Source of the DNA: Streptomyces sp. NBC_00344
Lineage (GTDB): Bacteria; Actinomycetota; Actinomycetes; Streptomycetales; Streptomycetaceae
Assembly: GCF_036088315.1 (NCBI RefSeq)
Contig: NZ_CP107996.1
Coordinates: forward strand, 3,809,001 to 3,873,000
DNA length: 64,000 nucleotides
Direction: 5' to 3'
A program made the position numbers and the translations under genes. Positions 34,703 to 45,226 of the stretch are shown here, piece after piece. Each line of letters starts with the position of its first letter. Position 1 is the first letter of the stretch. A model generated the notes under the pieces. The model was given only the letters and a program-made list of their open reading frames with translations. It was not told the DNA's origin and did not search any database.

Positions 34703-36092
34703 CCCCGGCCAGTGCGTGCAGCTGGTCGATGAACCACTGCTGCGGGGGCAGCGCGGTGGCGGCCGCGGCCAGCCGCTCGGTGCGCTCGGCGCGCTCCGCG
34801 TCCGGCATGGTGAGCGCTTCGTGCAGAGCGGCAGCGGTGCCCGACACGTCGTACGGGTTCACCGTGACCGCGTCCCGGCCGAGCTCTTCGTATGCGCCCG
34901 CCTCACGGGAGAGCACCAGCGCGCACCCGAGGTCCGACACCACGGGGACCTCCTTGGCGACCAGGTTCATCCCGTCCCGGATCGGGTTGACCAGGGCGAC
35001 GTCCGCCAGCCGGTAGGCGGCGAGCGAGCGGGCGAAGTCGTCCTTGAGGTGCATCACGACCGGGGTCCAGTCGGCGCTGCCGTAGCGGGAGTTGATCTCG
35101 TCGGCGACCCGCCGCACCTCCGCCATGTAGTCGCGGTAGACCGTGAGGTCCTGGCGCGACGGGTAGGCGAGGGCGATGTGCACCACCCGGCCGCGCCACT
35201 CCGGCCGGGTGTCGAGCAGTTCCCGGTAGGCGAGCAGACCGCGCACGATGTTCTTGGAGAGTTCCGTGCGGTCCACCCGGACGATGGTCCGCCGGTCGCC
35301 GCTGCCGCCGATCTGCTCGCGCAGTTCCGCCATGCGCCCGTCCACGTCCTTTTCGTGGGACCGCGCCCGCAGGAAGTCCGCGTCGGCGCCCAGTCCGTGC
35401 ACCCCGATGGCCGTGCTGCCGGTACCTCCGAGCACCTCCGCGCAGCAGCCGGTGAAGGCGTCGGCCCAGCGCCGGGTCAGGAACGCGGCCCGGTCGGCGC
35501 CCAGGATGCCGCGCAGCAACTCCTCGCCGATGTCGTCGGGCAGCAGCCGGAAGTAGTCGACGGGTGCCCAGGGGGTGTGCGAGAAGTGGCCGATCCGCAG
35601 GTCGGGGCGGAGTTCGCGCAGCATTCCGGGCACCAGCGCCAAGTGGTAGTCCTGCACCAGCACCGAAGCGCCGTCGGCGGCCTCAGCGGCGAGCGCGTCG
35701 GCGAACGCCCTGTTGTAGGTGCGGAAGTCCTCCCACTGCTGCCGGAACTCCGCGTCGAATACCGGCTCGAGCGGTGTCTGGTACAGCATGTGATGGACGA
35801 ACCACAGCACGGAGTTGGCGATGCCGTTGTACGCGGCGGCGTGCACGGAGGCGTCGATGTCGAGCATCCGCACACCCGTCTCACCGACCCCGCGCCGCAC
35901 CGCCTCGCGGTCACCGTCGCCGAGCGCGGCGCACACCCACAGCGAGTCCGCGTCGGCCCCGATCGCCGAAAGCCCCGAGACCAGCCCGCCCCCGCCGCGT
36001 TTTGCTTCGAGACCGCCGTCCTCGTCCAGGCTGTACGAAACGGGGCCCCGGTTGGAGGCGACCAGGACGTTTGCACGGTGCGGAGAGGCCAT
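34692..36092 (-). CDS. otsA: Trehalose-6-phosphate synthase
   Basis: A 466-residue GT20 glycosyltransferase that joins UDP- or GDP-glucose to glucose-6-phosphate. Seen motifs: N-terminal GGGGLVSGL loop, VQDYHLALVPGML, GHFSHTPWAP, and the phosphate-binding VDRTELSKN. It lies tail to tail with otsB, overlapping by 11 bp, so the pair is co-located but not co-transcribed. Confidence 0.95.
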   Translation of the reverse strand: MASPHRANVLVASNRGPVSYSLDEDGGLEAKRGGGGLVSGLSAIGADADSLWVCAALGDGDREAVRRGVGETGVRMLDIDASVHAAAYNGIANSVLWFVHHMLYQTPLEPVFDAEFRQQWEDFRTYNRAFADALAAEAADGASVLVQDYHLALVPGMLRELRPDLRIGHFSHTPWAPVDYFRLLPDDIGEELLRGILGADRAAFLTRRWADAFTGCCAEVLGGTGSTAIGVHGLGADADFLRARSHEKDVDGRMAELREQIGGSGDRRTIVRVDRTELSKNIVRGLLAYRELLDTRPEWRGRVVHIALAYPSRQDLTVYRDYMAEVRRVADEINSRYGSADWTPVVMHLKDDFARSLAAYRLADVALVNPIRDGMNLVAKEVPVVSDLGCALVLSREAGAYEELGRDAVTVNPYDVSGTAAALHEALTMPDAERAERTERLAAAATALPPQQWFIDQLHALAGATD

Positions 36093-36170
36093 GGGGCGAA
36101 CTTAGCCCGTGGCCGCGGCGCATAAACGTGCGGCTCGAAGATGGCCTCAAACGCCGGACGGCCCGGATTT

Positions 36171-37160
36171 TCAGGCGGCGCGGCGGGCCTCGTACTCCGC
36201 GAGCTCCCGCATCGGCGGCCGCTCCTCGGTGTCCACCGGATGCGTGCGCGGCACGAACCCGCCTGGTCCGCGTTCGAACTGGGTGAGCGCGGGACGCACC
36301 AGATGGCCCCGGGAGAGCCGCAGCTGCGCGGTCCGGTAGATCGCGGCAGCCATCCGGCCCAGCGCCAGACCGTCCTGGTGGCGGTGCCGGCGTGAGCCGA
36401 CGTCGACCTGGGCCAGCGCGTCGAGACCCACCGTGTGCAGGGCGTCGACGAGCAGGCCGAGCTCCACGCCGTATCCGACAGGGAAGGGCAGCTGTTCGAG
36501 AAGCTCACGCCGGACGGCGTACTCGCCGCCCAGCGGCTGAACGAATCCGGCCAGCTGCGGCCAGTGCAGATTGAGCAGCGGACGGGCCACCAGCTCGGTC
36601 ACCCGGCCGCCCTGCCCGGGGGTCTCGCCCAGCGGACGGTCGTACATCGCCTTGACGAAGTGCACATCAGGATCGGTCAGCAGTGGCCCCACGATGCCGG
36701 ACACGAAATCCGCCGAGAAGTCCTTGAGGTCGGCGTCGATGAAGCAAACGATCTCACCGCTTGTCACCAGGAGGGAGCGCCACAGCACCTCGCCCTTGCC
36801 CGGCACCGCCGCTATCCGGGGCAGAACGGTGTCCCGGTGCACCACGCGGGCGCCCGCCGCCGCGGCGACCTCGGCCGTACGGTCGGTGGAGCCCGAGTCG
36901 ATCACGACCAGTTCGTCGACGAGCGGTACGGCCTCCATCAGGTCCCGCCTGATGGTCGCGACGATCTCACCGACTGTCGCCTCCTCGTTCAGCGCCGGGA
37001 GCACCACACTCACCTTGGTGCCACGCTTGGCGGCAGCCAGCTGGTCCAGCGGTCGGTCGGCAGCTGACCAGGAACGCCTGGTCAGCCAGCGTTCCACCTC
37101 ATCCAGCACGGGGTGTCTCCTCGGTGTGCCCGCCGCGGCAGCGGCTTGTCCGACTGTCAT
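36171..37160 (-). CDS. gpgS: Glucosyl-3-phosphoglycerate synthase
   Basis: A 329-residue GT81/GT-A enzyme: VVLPALNEEATVGEIVATI for nucleotide-sugar binding, the metal motif FIDADLKDFSADFV, and a C-terminal region with the conserved VDVGSRRHRHQDGLALGRMA. It transfers glucose to 3-phosphoglycerate, the first step to glucosylglycerate and, in mycobacteria, to methylglucose polysaccharides. The neighbourhood with otsA/otsB fits compatible-solute metabolism. It is divergent from thrC. Confidence 0.9.
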   Translation of the reverse strand: MTVGQAAAAAGTPRRHPVLDEVERWLTRRSWSAADRPLDQLAAAKRGTKVSVVLPALNEEATVGEIVATIRRDLMEAVPLVDELVVIDSGSTDRTAEVAAAAGARVVHRDTVLPRIAAVPGKGEVLWRSLLVTSGEIVCFIDADLKDFSADFVSGIVGPLLTDPDVHFVKAMYDRPLGETPGQGGRVTELVARPLLNLHWPQLAGFVQPLGGEYAVRRELLEQLPFPVGYGVELGLLVDALHTVGLDALAQVDVGSRRHRHQDGLALGRMAAAIYRTAQLRLSRGHLVRPALTQFERGPGGFVPRTHPVDTEERPPMRELAEYEARRAA

Positions 37161-37300
37161 CTCGCGGTGCGGACGACTCTCTCAATCGTTCCGGCCTTCG
37201 GTTACAGTCTTGAACAACGCGGATGACCGTCGCATGCCGGGGGTCAGTACGCGGTTGAGTACGACAACAAATACACGGGCCTCCTGGCCGGTGTCACAGC

Positions 37301-37425
37301 GCTCATCCAGAGGGACTGAGGGAACGGCCCGTTGAAGTCCCGGCAACCTTCCGCCGACCGCGAGGTCATGGTGGGGAAGGTGCCAATTCCGTCTCGCGGC
37401 GAAGTACGTCGCGAGGAAGATGAGG
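37301..37425 (+). ncRNA. SAM-I (S-box) riboswitch upstream of thrC
   Basis: The leader shows the S-box core in order: CTCATCCAGAGGGACTGAGG, CGGCCCGTTGAAGTCCCGGC, AACC, a variable P3 arm, then GGGAAGGTGCCAATTCC. The P1 stem pairs CTCATC (37302-37307) with GATGAG (37419-37424). The 3' side of P1 touches AGGAGAAAGGG, the ribosome site of thrC, so SAM binding probably limits translation. No separate terminator hairpin is seen. Confidence 0.92.
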
Positions 37426-37444
37426 AGAAAGGGACCTCGCCACC

Positions 37445-38743
37445 ATGGCTGCTCAGACTGTCGCCGAAACCACCAGCACCGCCGGATCCGTCGATCTCGG
37501 ACCCGCCGCGGCGCTTTCCTGCCGCGAGTGCGGAGAGCGTTTCGCCCTCGGACCGATCTTCGCCTGCGCCTCCTGTTTCGGGCCGCTCGAAGTCGCCTAC
37601 GACCTGCCGAGCGGCTCTCCCGACGAGCTGAAGAAGCGCATCGAGGCCGGGCCCGACAACATCTGGCGCTACGCCCCGCTGCTGCCCGTCCCCGCCGACG
37701 TGGCGTCCCAGCCCAATCTGAACCCGGGCTTCACCAAGCTGGTCAAGGCCGACAACCTGGCCCGTGAGCTCGGTATCACCGGTGGTCTGCACATCAAGGA
37801 CGACTCCGGCAACCCGACGCACTCCTTCAAGGACCGTGTCGTCGCGATCGCCGTCGAGGCCGCCCGCGCCTTCGGCTTCACCACCCTCTCCTGCTCCTCC
37901 ACCGGTAACCTGGCCGGCGCCGTCGGCGCCGCCGCCGCCCGCTCCGGATTCCGCTCCTGCGTGTTCATCCCGCACGACCTGGAGCAGGGCAAGGTCGTGA
38001 TGGCCGCGGTGTACGGCGGTGAGCTGGTCGGCATCGAGGGCAACTACGACGACGTGAACCGCTTCTGCTCCGAGCTCATCGGCGACCCGATCGGAGAGGG
38101 CTGGGGCTTCGTCAACGTCAACCTCCGCCCGTACTACGGCGAGGGTTCCAAGACGCTGGCCTACGAGATCTGCGAGCAGCTCGGCTGGCGGCTTCCGGAC
38201 CAGATCGTCATCCCCATCGCGTCGGGCTCCCAGCTGACGAAGATCGACAAGGGTCTGCAGGAGCTGATCAAGCTCGGTCTCGTCGAGGACAAGCCCTACC
38301 GGATCTTCGGTGCGCAGGCCGAGGGCTGCTCCCCGGTCTCCACCGCCTACAAGGCCGGGCACGACGTCGTCAGGCCGCAGAAGCCGAACACGATCGCCAA
38401 GTCCCTCGCCATCGGCAACCCGGCGGACGGCCCGTACGTCCTGGACATCGCCCGGCGCACCGGCGGCGCGGTCGAGGACGTCAACGACGAGCAGATCGTC
38501 GACGCGATCAAGCTGCTGGCCCGTACCGAGGGCATCTTCGCGGAGACCGCGGGCGGTGTGACCGTCGGAGTGACCAAGAAGCTGCTCGAGGCGGGTCTGC
38601 TGGACCCGGCGCTGTCCACCGTGGTCCTGAACACCGGTGACGGCCTCAAGACCCTGGACGCCGTCGCGCCGACGTCCGGTCCCACCGCGACGATCCGCCC
38701 GACCCTGGACGCGTTCCGCGAGGCCGGACTGGCCGCGAGCTGA
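37445..38743 (+). CDS. thrC: Threonine synthase
   Basis: A 432-residue PLP enzyme that turns O-phosphohomoserine into threonine. It starts with a two-CxxC zinc-ribbon-like patch (CRECGERF, CASCFGP) and carries the PLP lysine in HSFKDRV, followed by SCSSTGNLAGAVG for phosphate binding. The gene lies behind a SAM riboswitch, tying threonine output to methionine/SAM status. It is followed after 46 bp by a ThiS/MoaD-type gene. Confidence 0.96.
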   Translation: MAAQTVAETTSTAGSVDLGPAAALSCRECGERFALGPIFACASCFGPLEVAYDLPSGSPDELKKRIEAGPDNIWRYAPLLPVPADVASQPNLNPGFTKLVKADNLARELGITGGLHIKDDSGNPTHSFKDRVVAIAVEAARAFGFTTLSCSSTGNLAGAVGAAAARSGFRSCVFIPHDLEQGKVVMAAVYGGELVGIEGNYDDVNRFCSELIGDPIGEGWGFVNVNLRPYYGEGSKTLAYEICEQLGWRLPDQIVIPIASGSQLTKIDKGLQELIKLGLVEDKPYRIFGAQAEGCSPVSTAYKAGHDVVRPQKPNTIAKSLAIGNPADGPYVLDIARRTGGAVEDVNDEQIVDAIKLLARTEGIFAETAGGVTVGVTKKLLEAGLLDPALSTVVLNTGDGLKTLDAVAPTSGPTATIRPTLDAFREAGLAAS

Positions 38744-38789
38744 ATCCCCCCGTCCCGCCCACTCCCCGGTCTCCTGGAAGGTAATCCGT

Positions 38790-39065
38790 ATGAGCGTCAA
38801 GGTCCGTATCCCCACCATCCTCCGCACCTACACGGGCGGCCAGGCCGAGGTCGCCGCCGACGGCGGCACTCTCGCCGAGGTCATCTCCGACCTGGAGAAG
38901 AACCACACCGGCATCGCGGCCCGCGTCCTGGACGACCAGGGCAAGCTGCGCCGCTTCGTGAACGTGTACGTCAACGACGACGACGTGCGCTTCGAGCAGG
39001 GTCTGGAGACGGCAACGCCGGACGGTGCGGGCGTCTCGATCATTCCGGCCGTCGCCGGCGGCTGA
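38790..39065 (+). CDS. ThiS/MoaD-family sulfur carrier (CysO-like)
   Basis: A 91-residue beta-grasp protein whose C-terminus ends in AVAGG, the double glycine that becomes a thiocarboxylate. It resembles mycobacterial CysO, which carries sulfide for cysteine synthesis from phosphoserine; in Streptomyces the same carrier can serve several pathways. ATG 38790 lies behind GGAAGG. Location after thrC suggests a shared transcript. Confidence 0.85.
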   Translation: MSVKVRIPTILRTYTGGQAEVAADGGTLAEVISDLEKNHTGIAARVLDDQGKLRRFVNVYVNDDDVRFEQGLETATPDGAGVSIIPAVAGG

Positions 39066-39466
39066 CAGCCTCTCCTGGTGCTCTTCCGGCGCCGCACGGT
39101 CACCCTGATTACCCCCTCCGCAAGAGAAGCGGAGGGGGTAATTCTGTGTGGTTGAGCGCGGTAGAGTTGGGGTAGTCCCCTTCGCTGTTCATGCCCCGTG
39201 CATATGAGATCGCGACAAGGTGCGGACAAAGTAGTGAAGCCCTTTGCGTCGTAAGTGCCGTTTGCCCGGCCCGACTTGCCCGAGAATCCTGAGGAATCCG
39301 CCCAATGGGGCGTTCGGCCAATCCCAGAATTCTCGTCCGATTGACCTGTTGCAGAGGGCAGTTGGGCAGATACATTCAGCCGCGGTCGACGCGTTCCGGC
39401 GCAAGGTCTGACCCGGGTCCCGCGAAGTGCGGGCCCGTGCAAGGGCCAGTAATAGGGGAGTTAGGC
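39066..39466. promoter_or_regulatory. Intergenic region with cold-shock gene leader
   Basis: About 400 bp between the sulfur carrier and the cold-shock gene. It contains the terminator at 39108-39142, then an A/T-richer stretch near 39200-39380 that probably includes the promoter and a long 5' leader, as is usual for cold-shock genes. No convincing gene is seen on either strand. Confidence 0.5.
39108..39142 (+). terminator. Terminator after the sulfur-carrier gene
   Basis: ATTACCCCCTCCGC (39108-39121) pairs perfectly with 39129-39142 across a 7-base A/G loop. Confidence 0.85.
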
Positions 39467-39670
39467 ATGGCTCAGGGCACCGTCAAGTGGTTCAACGCGG
39501 AGAAGGGGTACGGCTTCATCGCGGTCGACGGTGGTGCGGATGTTTTCGTCCACTACAGCGCGATTCAGATGGACGGATACCGCACCCTTGAAGAAGGTCA
39601 GCGGGTGGAGTTCGAAATCTCGCAGGGCCAGAAGGGTCCGCAGGCGGACATGGTCAAGCTCGCCGTCTGA
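39467..39670 (+). CDS. Cold-shock protein (CspA type)
   Basis: A 67-residue single cold-shock domain: [15 protein letters not shown] (RNP-1) and VFVHYSAIQ (RNP-2). It binds single-stranded nucleic acid and melts RNA structure. ATG 39467 follows GGGGAG. Its place just before groEL matches the scoF-type gene at this spot in S. coelicolor. A strong hairpin follows. Confidence 0.95.
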   Translation: MAQGTVKWFNAEKGYGFIAVDGGADVFVHYSAIQMDGYRTLEEGQRVEFEISQGQKGPQADMVKLAV

Positions 39671-41647
<1,977 letters not shown>

Positions 41648-41683
41648 GCCCCGGCTCAGTAGCTCCACGGCTCGCTGTACGAC

Positions 41684-41718
41684 CGAGGGCGGCACCCCAT
41701 TGCGGGGTGCCGCCCTCG
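41684..41718 (+). terminator. 15-bp perfect hairpin terminator after groEL
   Basis: CGAGGGCGGCACCCC (41684-41698) pairs perfectly with 41704-41718 across ATTGC. Confidence 0.9.
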
Positions 41719-41749
41719 GGCGTTCCGCGGCTCGGCTGGATGCGGTCCT

Positions 41750-43078
41750 TCAGGGCTGGAGCGGCATCGTCGGGCAGTTGGACGAGGTCGGCTTGCCCGA
41801 CAGCCGGTCGGCCAGCCAGGAGATGGCGGAGCCCTGGTCGGCGATGGCCGGGGCCAGGTGGTTGAGGAGCGTGCCGTTGCCGAGGTTCGGCAGATTCATC
41901 GGCTTGTAGGTGACGTCCGCACCCTTGCGGCACCAGTCCACGGCCAGCTGACGTGCCTGCGAGTGCACCACGATGTCGTCCGCGACCCCGGTCACCACCC
42001 GCACCGGGCCGGCCGGCCTCAGCGATCCGATGCGCTGTGCGTCCAGCACCGCTTGGACGTTCGGGGCGTTCGCTATGACCTCGGATAGGGATTTCCCGCT
42101 GGTCGTCCAGGACGTGCTCTTCCTGAAGCCGTAGCCGAGGACCGCGTCCCCCACGCACATCGTGGAGAGGTCGGCGAGGGCGGCCTTGCCGGTGGCGTTG
42201 ATCTGGGTGTCGGCGAATTCGGCGAGCGACGGGTCCGACTGGATGAATCCGTTGATGGACCAGCCGAGCGCACCGGCCAGACCGCTGCCGTCGATGCCCT
42301 TCATGACCACCGAGAGGTCGGCGGGCGGCGCACCTGCGTAGGTGCCCGAGAGTGGGACGTCCGGAGCGTAGGACGGCTGGAGTTCGGCGGCTGCGGCGGT
42401 GGCTCCGCCGCCCTCGCTGTAACCGTAGAGACCGACGCGCGAGTCCGGGCCGACGGACGCTCCTGGCACGGTGTGCGCGGCGCGGCCGGCGTCAAGAACG
42501 GCGTGGGCGGAGTCGACGCGGTTGACGTAGGTGTGCAGCCTGTCCGTCGCGCCGAGTCCGGCGTAGTCGGTGACGACCACGGCCACGCCCTTGGCGAGCA
42601 GCCGGTACAGCGCCAGGTCCTCGTAGCCGATGGACACCGTGTTGCTGCCGATCGTCAGCGGGTGCTGCAGCGCCATCGAGGGGGCGCACTGGTCGCCCTG
42701 GCCCATCGTGCCCGAGGCGAAGGCGACGAGCGGGCGCGCCCCGCCGCCGGACCAGGCGGCCGACGGCTCGATGTAGGCGCCGGTCACTGCGACCGGTTTG
42801 CCGTTGGAGTCCGTGGACTTGTACATCAGCCGGGTCGCCCTGCCCGGGAGCGGGCCGTCGAGACCGGGCAGGCTCAGATCCAGGGGCAGCGGCTCCGTGC
42901 GGATCAGTGCGCCGTTGGCGGCCGGGAGTTCGGCCGGCGGGTTGTAGAAGGACGGGATGGTGACCCCTCGGGACACCTCATGGTCCGATCCGGTGGCGGC
43001 GACCGACGGTACCGCGTACGCGCCGAGACAGGCGGCGGTGACCAGGGCGGTGGCCACCAGGCGTTTTGTGGCATGCAT
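41750..43078 (-). CDS. Secreted lipase (secretory lipase / LIP family)
   Basis: A 442-residue alpha/beta hydrolase with a Sec signal (ATKRLVATALVTAACLGAYA). The nucleophile elbow is GLYGYSEGG (GxSxG), with an Asp in GVADDIVV and His in NHLAPA as likely triad partners. It matches fungal-type secretory lipases also found in actinobacteria. ATG 43078 has GTGGAG before it. A 20-bp palindrome lies 43 bp upstream of the start, pointing to a TetR-like repressor encoded elsewhere. Confidence 0.88.
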   Translation of the reverse strand: MHATKRLVATALVTAACLGAYAVPSVAATGSDHEVSRGVTIPSFYNPPAELPAANGALIRTEPLPLDLSLPGLDGPLPGRATRLMYKSTDSNGKPVAVTGAYIEPSAAWSGGGARPLVAFASGTMGQGDQCAPSMALQHPLTIGSNTVSIGYEDLALYRLLAKGVAVVVTDYAGLGATDRLHTYVNRVDSAHAVLDAGRAAHTVPGASVGPDSRVGLYGYSEGGGATAAAAELQPSYAPDVPLSGTYAGAPPADLSVVMKGIDGSGLAGALGWSINGFIQSDPSLAEFADTQINATGKAALADLSTMCVGDAVLGYGFRKSTSWTTSGKSLSEVIANAPNVQAVLDAQRIGSLRPAGPVRVVTGVADDIVVHSQARQLAVDWCRKGADVTYKPMNLPNLGNGTLLNHLAPAIADQGSAISWLADRLSGKPTSSNCPTMPLQP

Positions 43079-43120
43079 GTGGGACTCCACGATGAGACCT
43101 GTGATGCAGGACACCCGGAA

Positions 43121-43140
43121 CTTACTTACTAGTAAGTAAG
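43121..43140. promoter_or_regulatory. Perfect 20-bp palindrome, TetR-type operator
   Basis: CTTACTTACTAGTAAGTAAG is a perfect inverted repeat just upstream of the lipase gene. A/T-rich TTAC-TAGTAA palindromes of this type are usual TetR-family operators. No TetR gene is present within several kilobases. Confidence 0.75.
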
Positions 43141-43585
43141 AAGACAAGGGGTCGAACCGCGGTGACTGTGCGCATGCGAAGTGCTGCGCCGGTTCGGGAC
43201 GTTTTGGTCACGCTCCGCTGTCGGCGGCGGACCCGGAGAGCTGCCTTCGCGGGACTTCCCGGCCTGGCCGCGTGAGTGTGGATGCGGTGGGCGTGGCTTG
43301 AGCGGGCGCGGGTGCTCGAGGGGCGTGGGTGTGCGGGGGCACCTCCTTCGGGAAAGCGTGAACGTTCCGCCGTGAAGTGCCATCCGGCGTCTCAGGTGAG
43401 CCGACGGATGACACTTCGGTGGTGATTGCTCACGCGTTTCGGGCAAGGGGCGCTGGAAGGAGGAGCAGCGGCCCGTCGCTCCAGCCACGGGGCGGACTCG
43501 AGCGACGTGCGGTGGTCGGACGTGCTGCGCATCCGTGGCGCAGCCGGTTCAGGTTCCGGCGGACACCCGCGCGGGGTCGGACACG
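43141..43585. other. Gene-free region with an imperfect inverted repeat
   Basis: About 445 bp without a convincing gene; frames on both strands are low-complexity Arg/Pro/Ser sequence. GAAGTGCCATCCG (43374-43386) and CGGATGACACTTC (43405-43417) pair at 12 of 13 positions and could end the PTS transcript, though they lie about 170 bp past its stop. Confidence 0.4.
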
Positions 43586-45175
43586 TCAGACACCGGCCGG
43601 TTCCTGGGCCGGGCCACCCGTGGTGGGGCCGGCATCCCGGGACGGCGCGGGGGCCGGACCCGTGGCCGGGCCGGTGACCGGACCCGTGGCCGGGAGAGGG
43701 GCGGAGACCGCCGCCGGGTCGGCGTTGAACTCCGCGAGCAGCGACTTGCTGAAGCCGAAGAAGTACGTGGCGACGAAGCCCGCGACATAGCCGGCCACCA
43801 GCCCGCCCGCGTAGATCGCGACCGATGTGCCCAGGCCGTGGTCGCCCTTGAGCAGAGGGAACAGGGCCCAGCCCGACGGCCCGATGGCGGTCGAGCCCAT
43901 GGAGTCACCGAGCTGGTTGAAGAGGCCGACGAAGCCGCCGCCGAACGCGCCACCCACGCAGGCGGTGACGAAGGGGCGGCCGAGGGGGAGCGAGACGCCG
44001 TAGATCAGCGGTTCGCCTACCCCGAGGAAACCCGCGGGGAGCGCGGACCTGATGGTCCTGCGGATCGACGGGTTGTGCGGCAGCCGCAGATAGACCGCAA
44101 CGGCCGAGCCGACCTGGCCCGCGCCCGCCATGGCGAGGATGGGCAGCAGAACGGTGTAGCCCTGCTGCTCGATCAGGGTGGTGTGAATGGGGATCAGGGC
44201 CTGATGCAGCCCCAGCATCACCAGCGGGAGGAACAGACCGCCCAGGACGAAGCCCGCGCCCGCGCCGCCGTGGGCGAGCAGCCAGGTGGCGAAGTCGCCG
44301 ATGCCGGTCGAGATCTCACCGGCCACGTACATCAGGCCGAAGAGGGTCACCAGACCGGAGAACAGAACCGTGATGGTGGGGGTGAGCAGGACGTCGAGGG
44401 ACTCGGGCATCCATCGCCTGCACCATTTCTCGATGTACACGGCCAGTACCGCGGCGCCCAGCGCGCCCAGCACCCCGCCCTGCCCGGGCAAGAGCTTCTC
44501 GCCGAAGGCGGAGACGTTGGCGACGCCCGGGAAGACGATGATCGCGGCGACTGCGCCGCCCAGGATCGGGGTGCCGCCGAACTCCTTCGCCGTGTTGTAA
44601 CCGACGAAGACGGCGATCAGTGCCATGAACCCGGAGGCGATCGAGGCGAGCGCCGGGGTGACGCCGGTCAGCCAGCCGGCGTTGACCAGCAGGCCGTTGA
44701 TGCCCGCGATGATGCCGCAGCCGATCAGGGCGGGGATCAGCGGGACGAAGATGTTCGCGATCTTCCGCAGGAAGAGCTTGAAGGGGGTGGCGTTCTTCGC
44801 CTTGCGTTCGGCCCGCATCGCCGCGCCCTGAGCGGCGAGGTCTTCGGCAGTCGCAGTCGCAGCGGAAGTGGCGGCGGCGGGGGCCGAGGGGGCTGCCGGA
44901 GCGGCGGCCCCGCCTTCTGCCACCAGGGCCTCGAACTCAGGAGTGACGCGGGCGACCGTGCCGGGACCCAGCACGATCTGGTAGGTGTCGTCGTCGACCA
45001 CGCCCATGACGGCGGGCAGCGCCTTCAGCCTCTCGTCCTGTACGAGCGACCGGTCGGCCAGGCCGAGCCGGAGCCGCGTCATGCAGTGAGCGACGGATGT
45101 GACGTTCTGCGCGCCGCCCACGAGAGGCAGGATCGCGGCGGCGGTGGCGCGGTTCTTGTCTTCGGAAGTGCTCAT
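43586..45175 (-). CDS. PTS EIIBC transporter, N-acetylmuramate/glucose-family
   Basis: A 529-residue PTS protein: an EIIB domain with the phospho-Cys in VAHCMTRLRL (Cys 31), an Ala-rich linker, and a 10-helix EIIC domain with GVGEPLIYGVSLPLGRP, the sugar-site motif. The C-terminus is a Pro/Thr/Gly tail, with no EIIA. Next to murQ and a MurR-type regulator it is most likely the MurNAc transporter (MurP role). EIIA would come from the general crr protein. Confidence 0.85.
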   Translation of the reverse strand: MSTSEDKNRATAAAILPLVGGAQNVTSVAHCMTRLRLGLADRSLVQDERLKALPAVMGVVDDDTYQIVLGPGTVARVTPEFEALVAEGGAAAPAAPSAPAAATSAATATAEDLAAQGAAMRAERKAKNATPFKLFLRKIANIFVPLIPALIGCGIIAGINGLLVNAGWLTGVTPALASIASGFMALIAVFVGYNTAKEFGGTPILGGAVAAIIVFPGVANVSAFGEKLLPGQGGVLGALGAAVLAVYIEKWCRRWMPESLDVLLTPTITVLFSGLVTLFGLMYVAGEISTGIGDFATWLLAHGGAGAGFVLGGLFLPLVMLGLHQALIPIHTTLIEQQGYTVLLPILAMAGAGQVGSAVAVYLRLPHNPSIRRTIRSALPAGFLGVGEPLIYGVSLPLGRPFVTACVGGAFGGGFVGLFNQLGDSMGSTAIGPSGWALFPLLKGDHGLGTSVAIYAGGLVAGYVAGFVATYFFGFSKSLLAEFNADPAAVSAPLPATGPVTGPATGPAPAPSRDAGPTTGGPAQEPAGV

Positions 45176-45226
45176 GGTGCGTGGTGCCTTTGGTTCCGGT
45201 GGTGCGGGAGGTGCGGAGTTAAAGCT

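Noticed and set aside
39109..39375. 88-codon minus-strand frame before the cold-shock gene
   Set aside because: It includes the terminator and probable leader region and has no recognisable start or domain.
43129..43488. 119-codon minus-strand frame upstream of the lipase
   Set aside because: Pro/His/Arg-rich low complexity, no ribosome site, and it includes the palindrome.
45176..45226. DasR box before the PTS gene
   Set aside because: No TGGTCTAGACC-like core was found in the gap; control by MurR is more likely.
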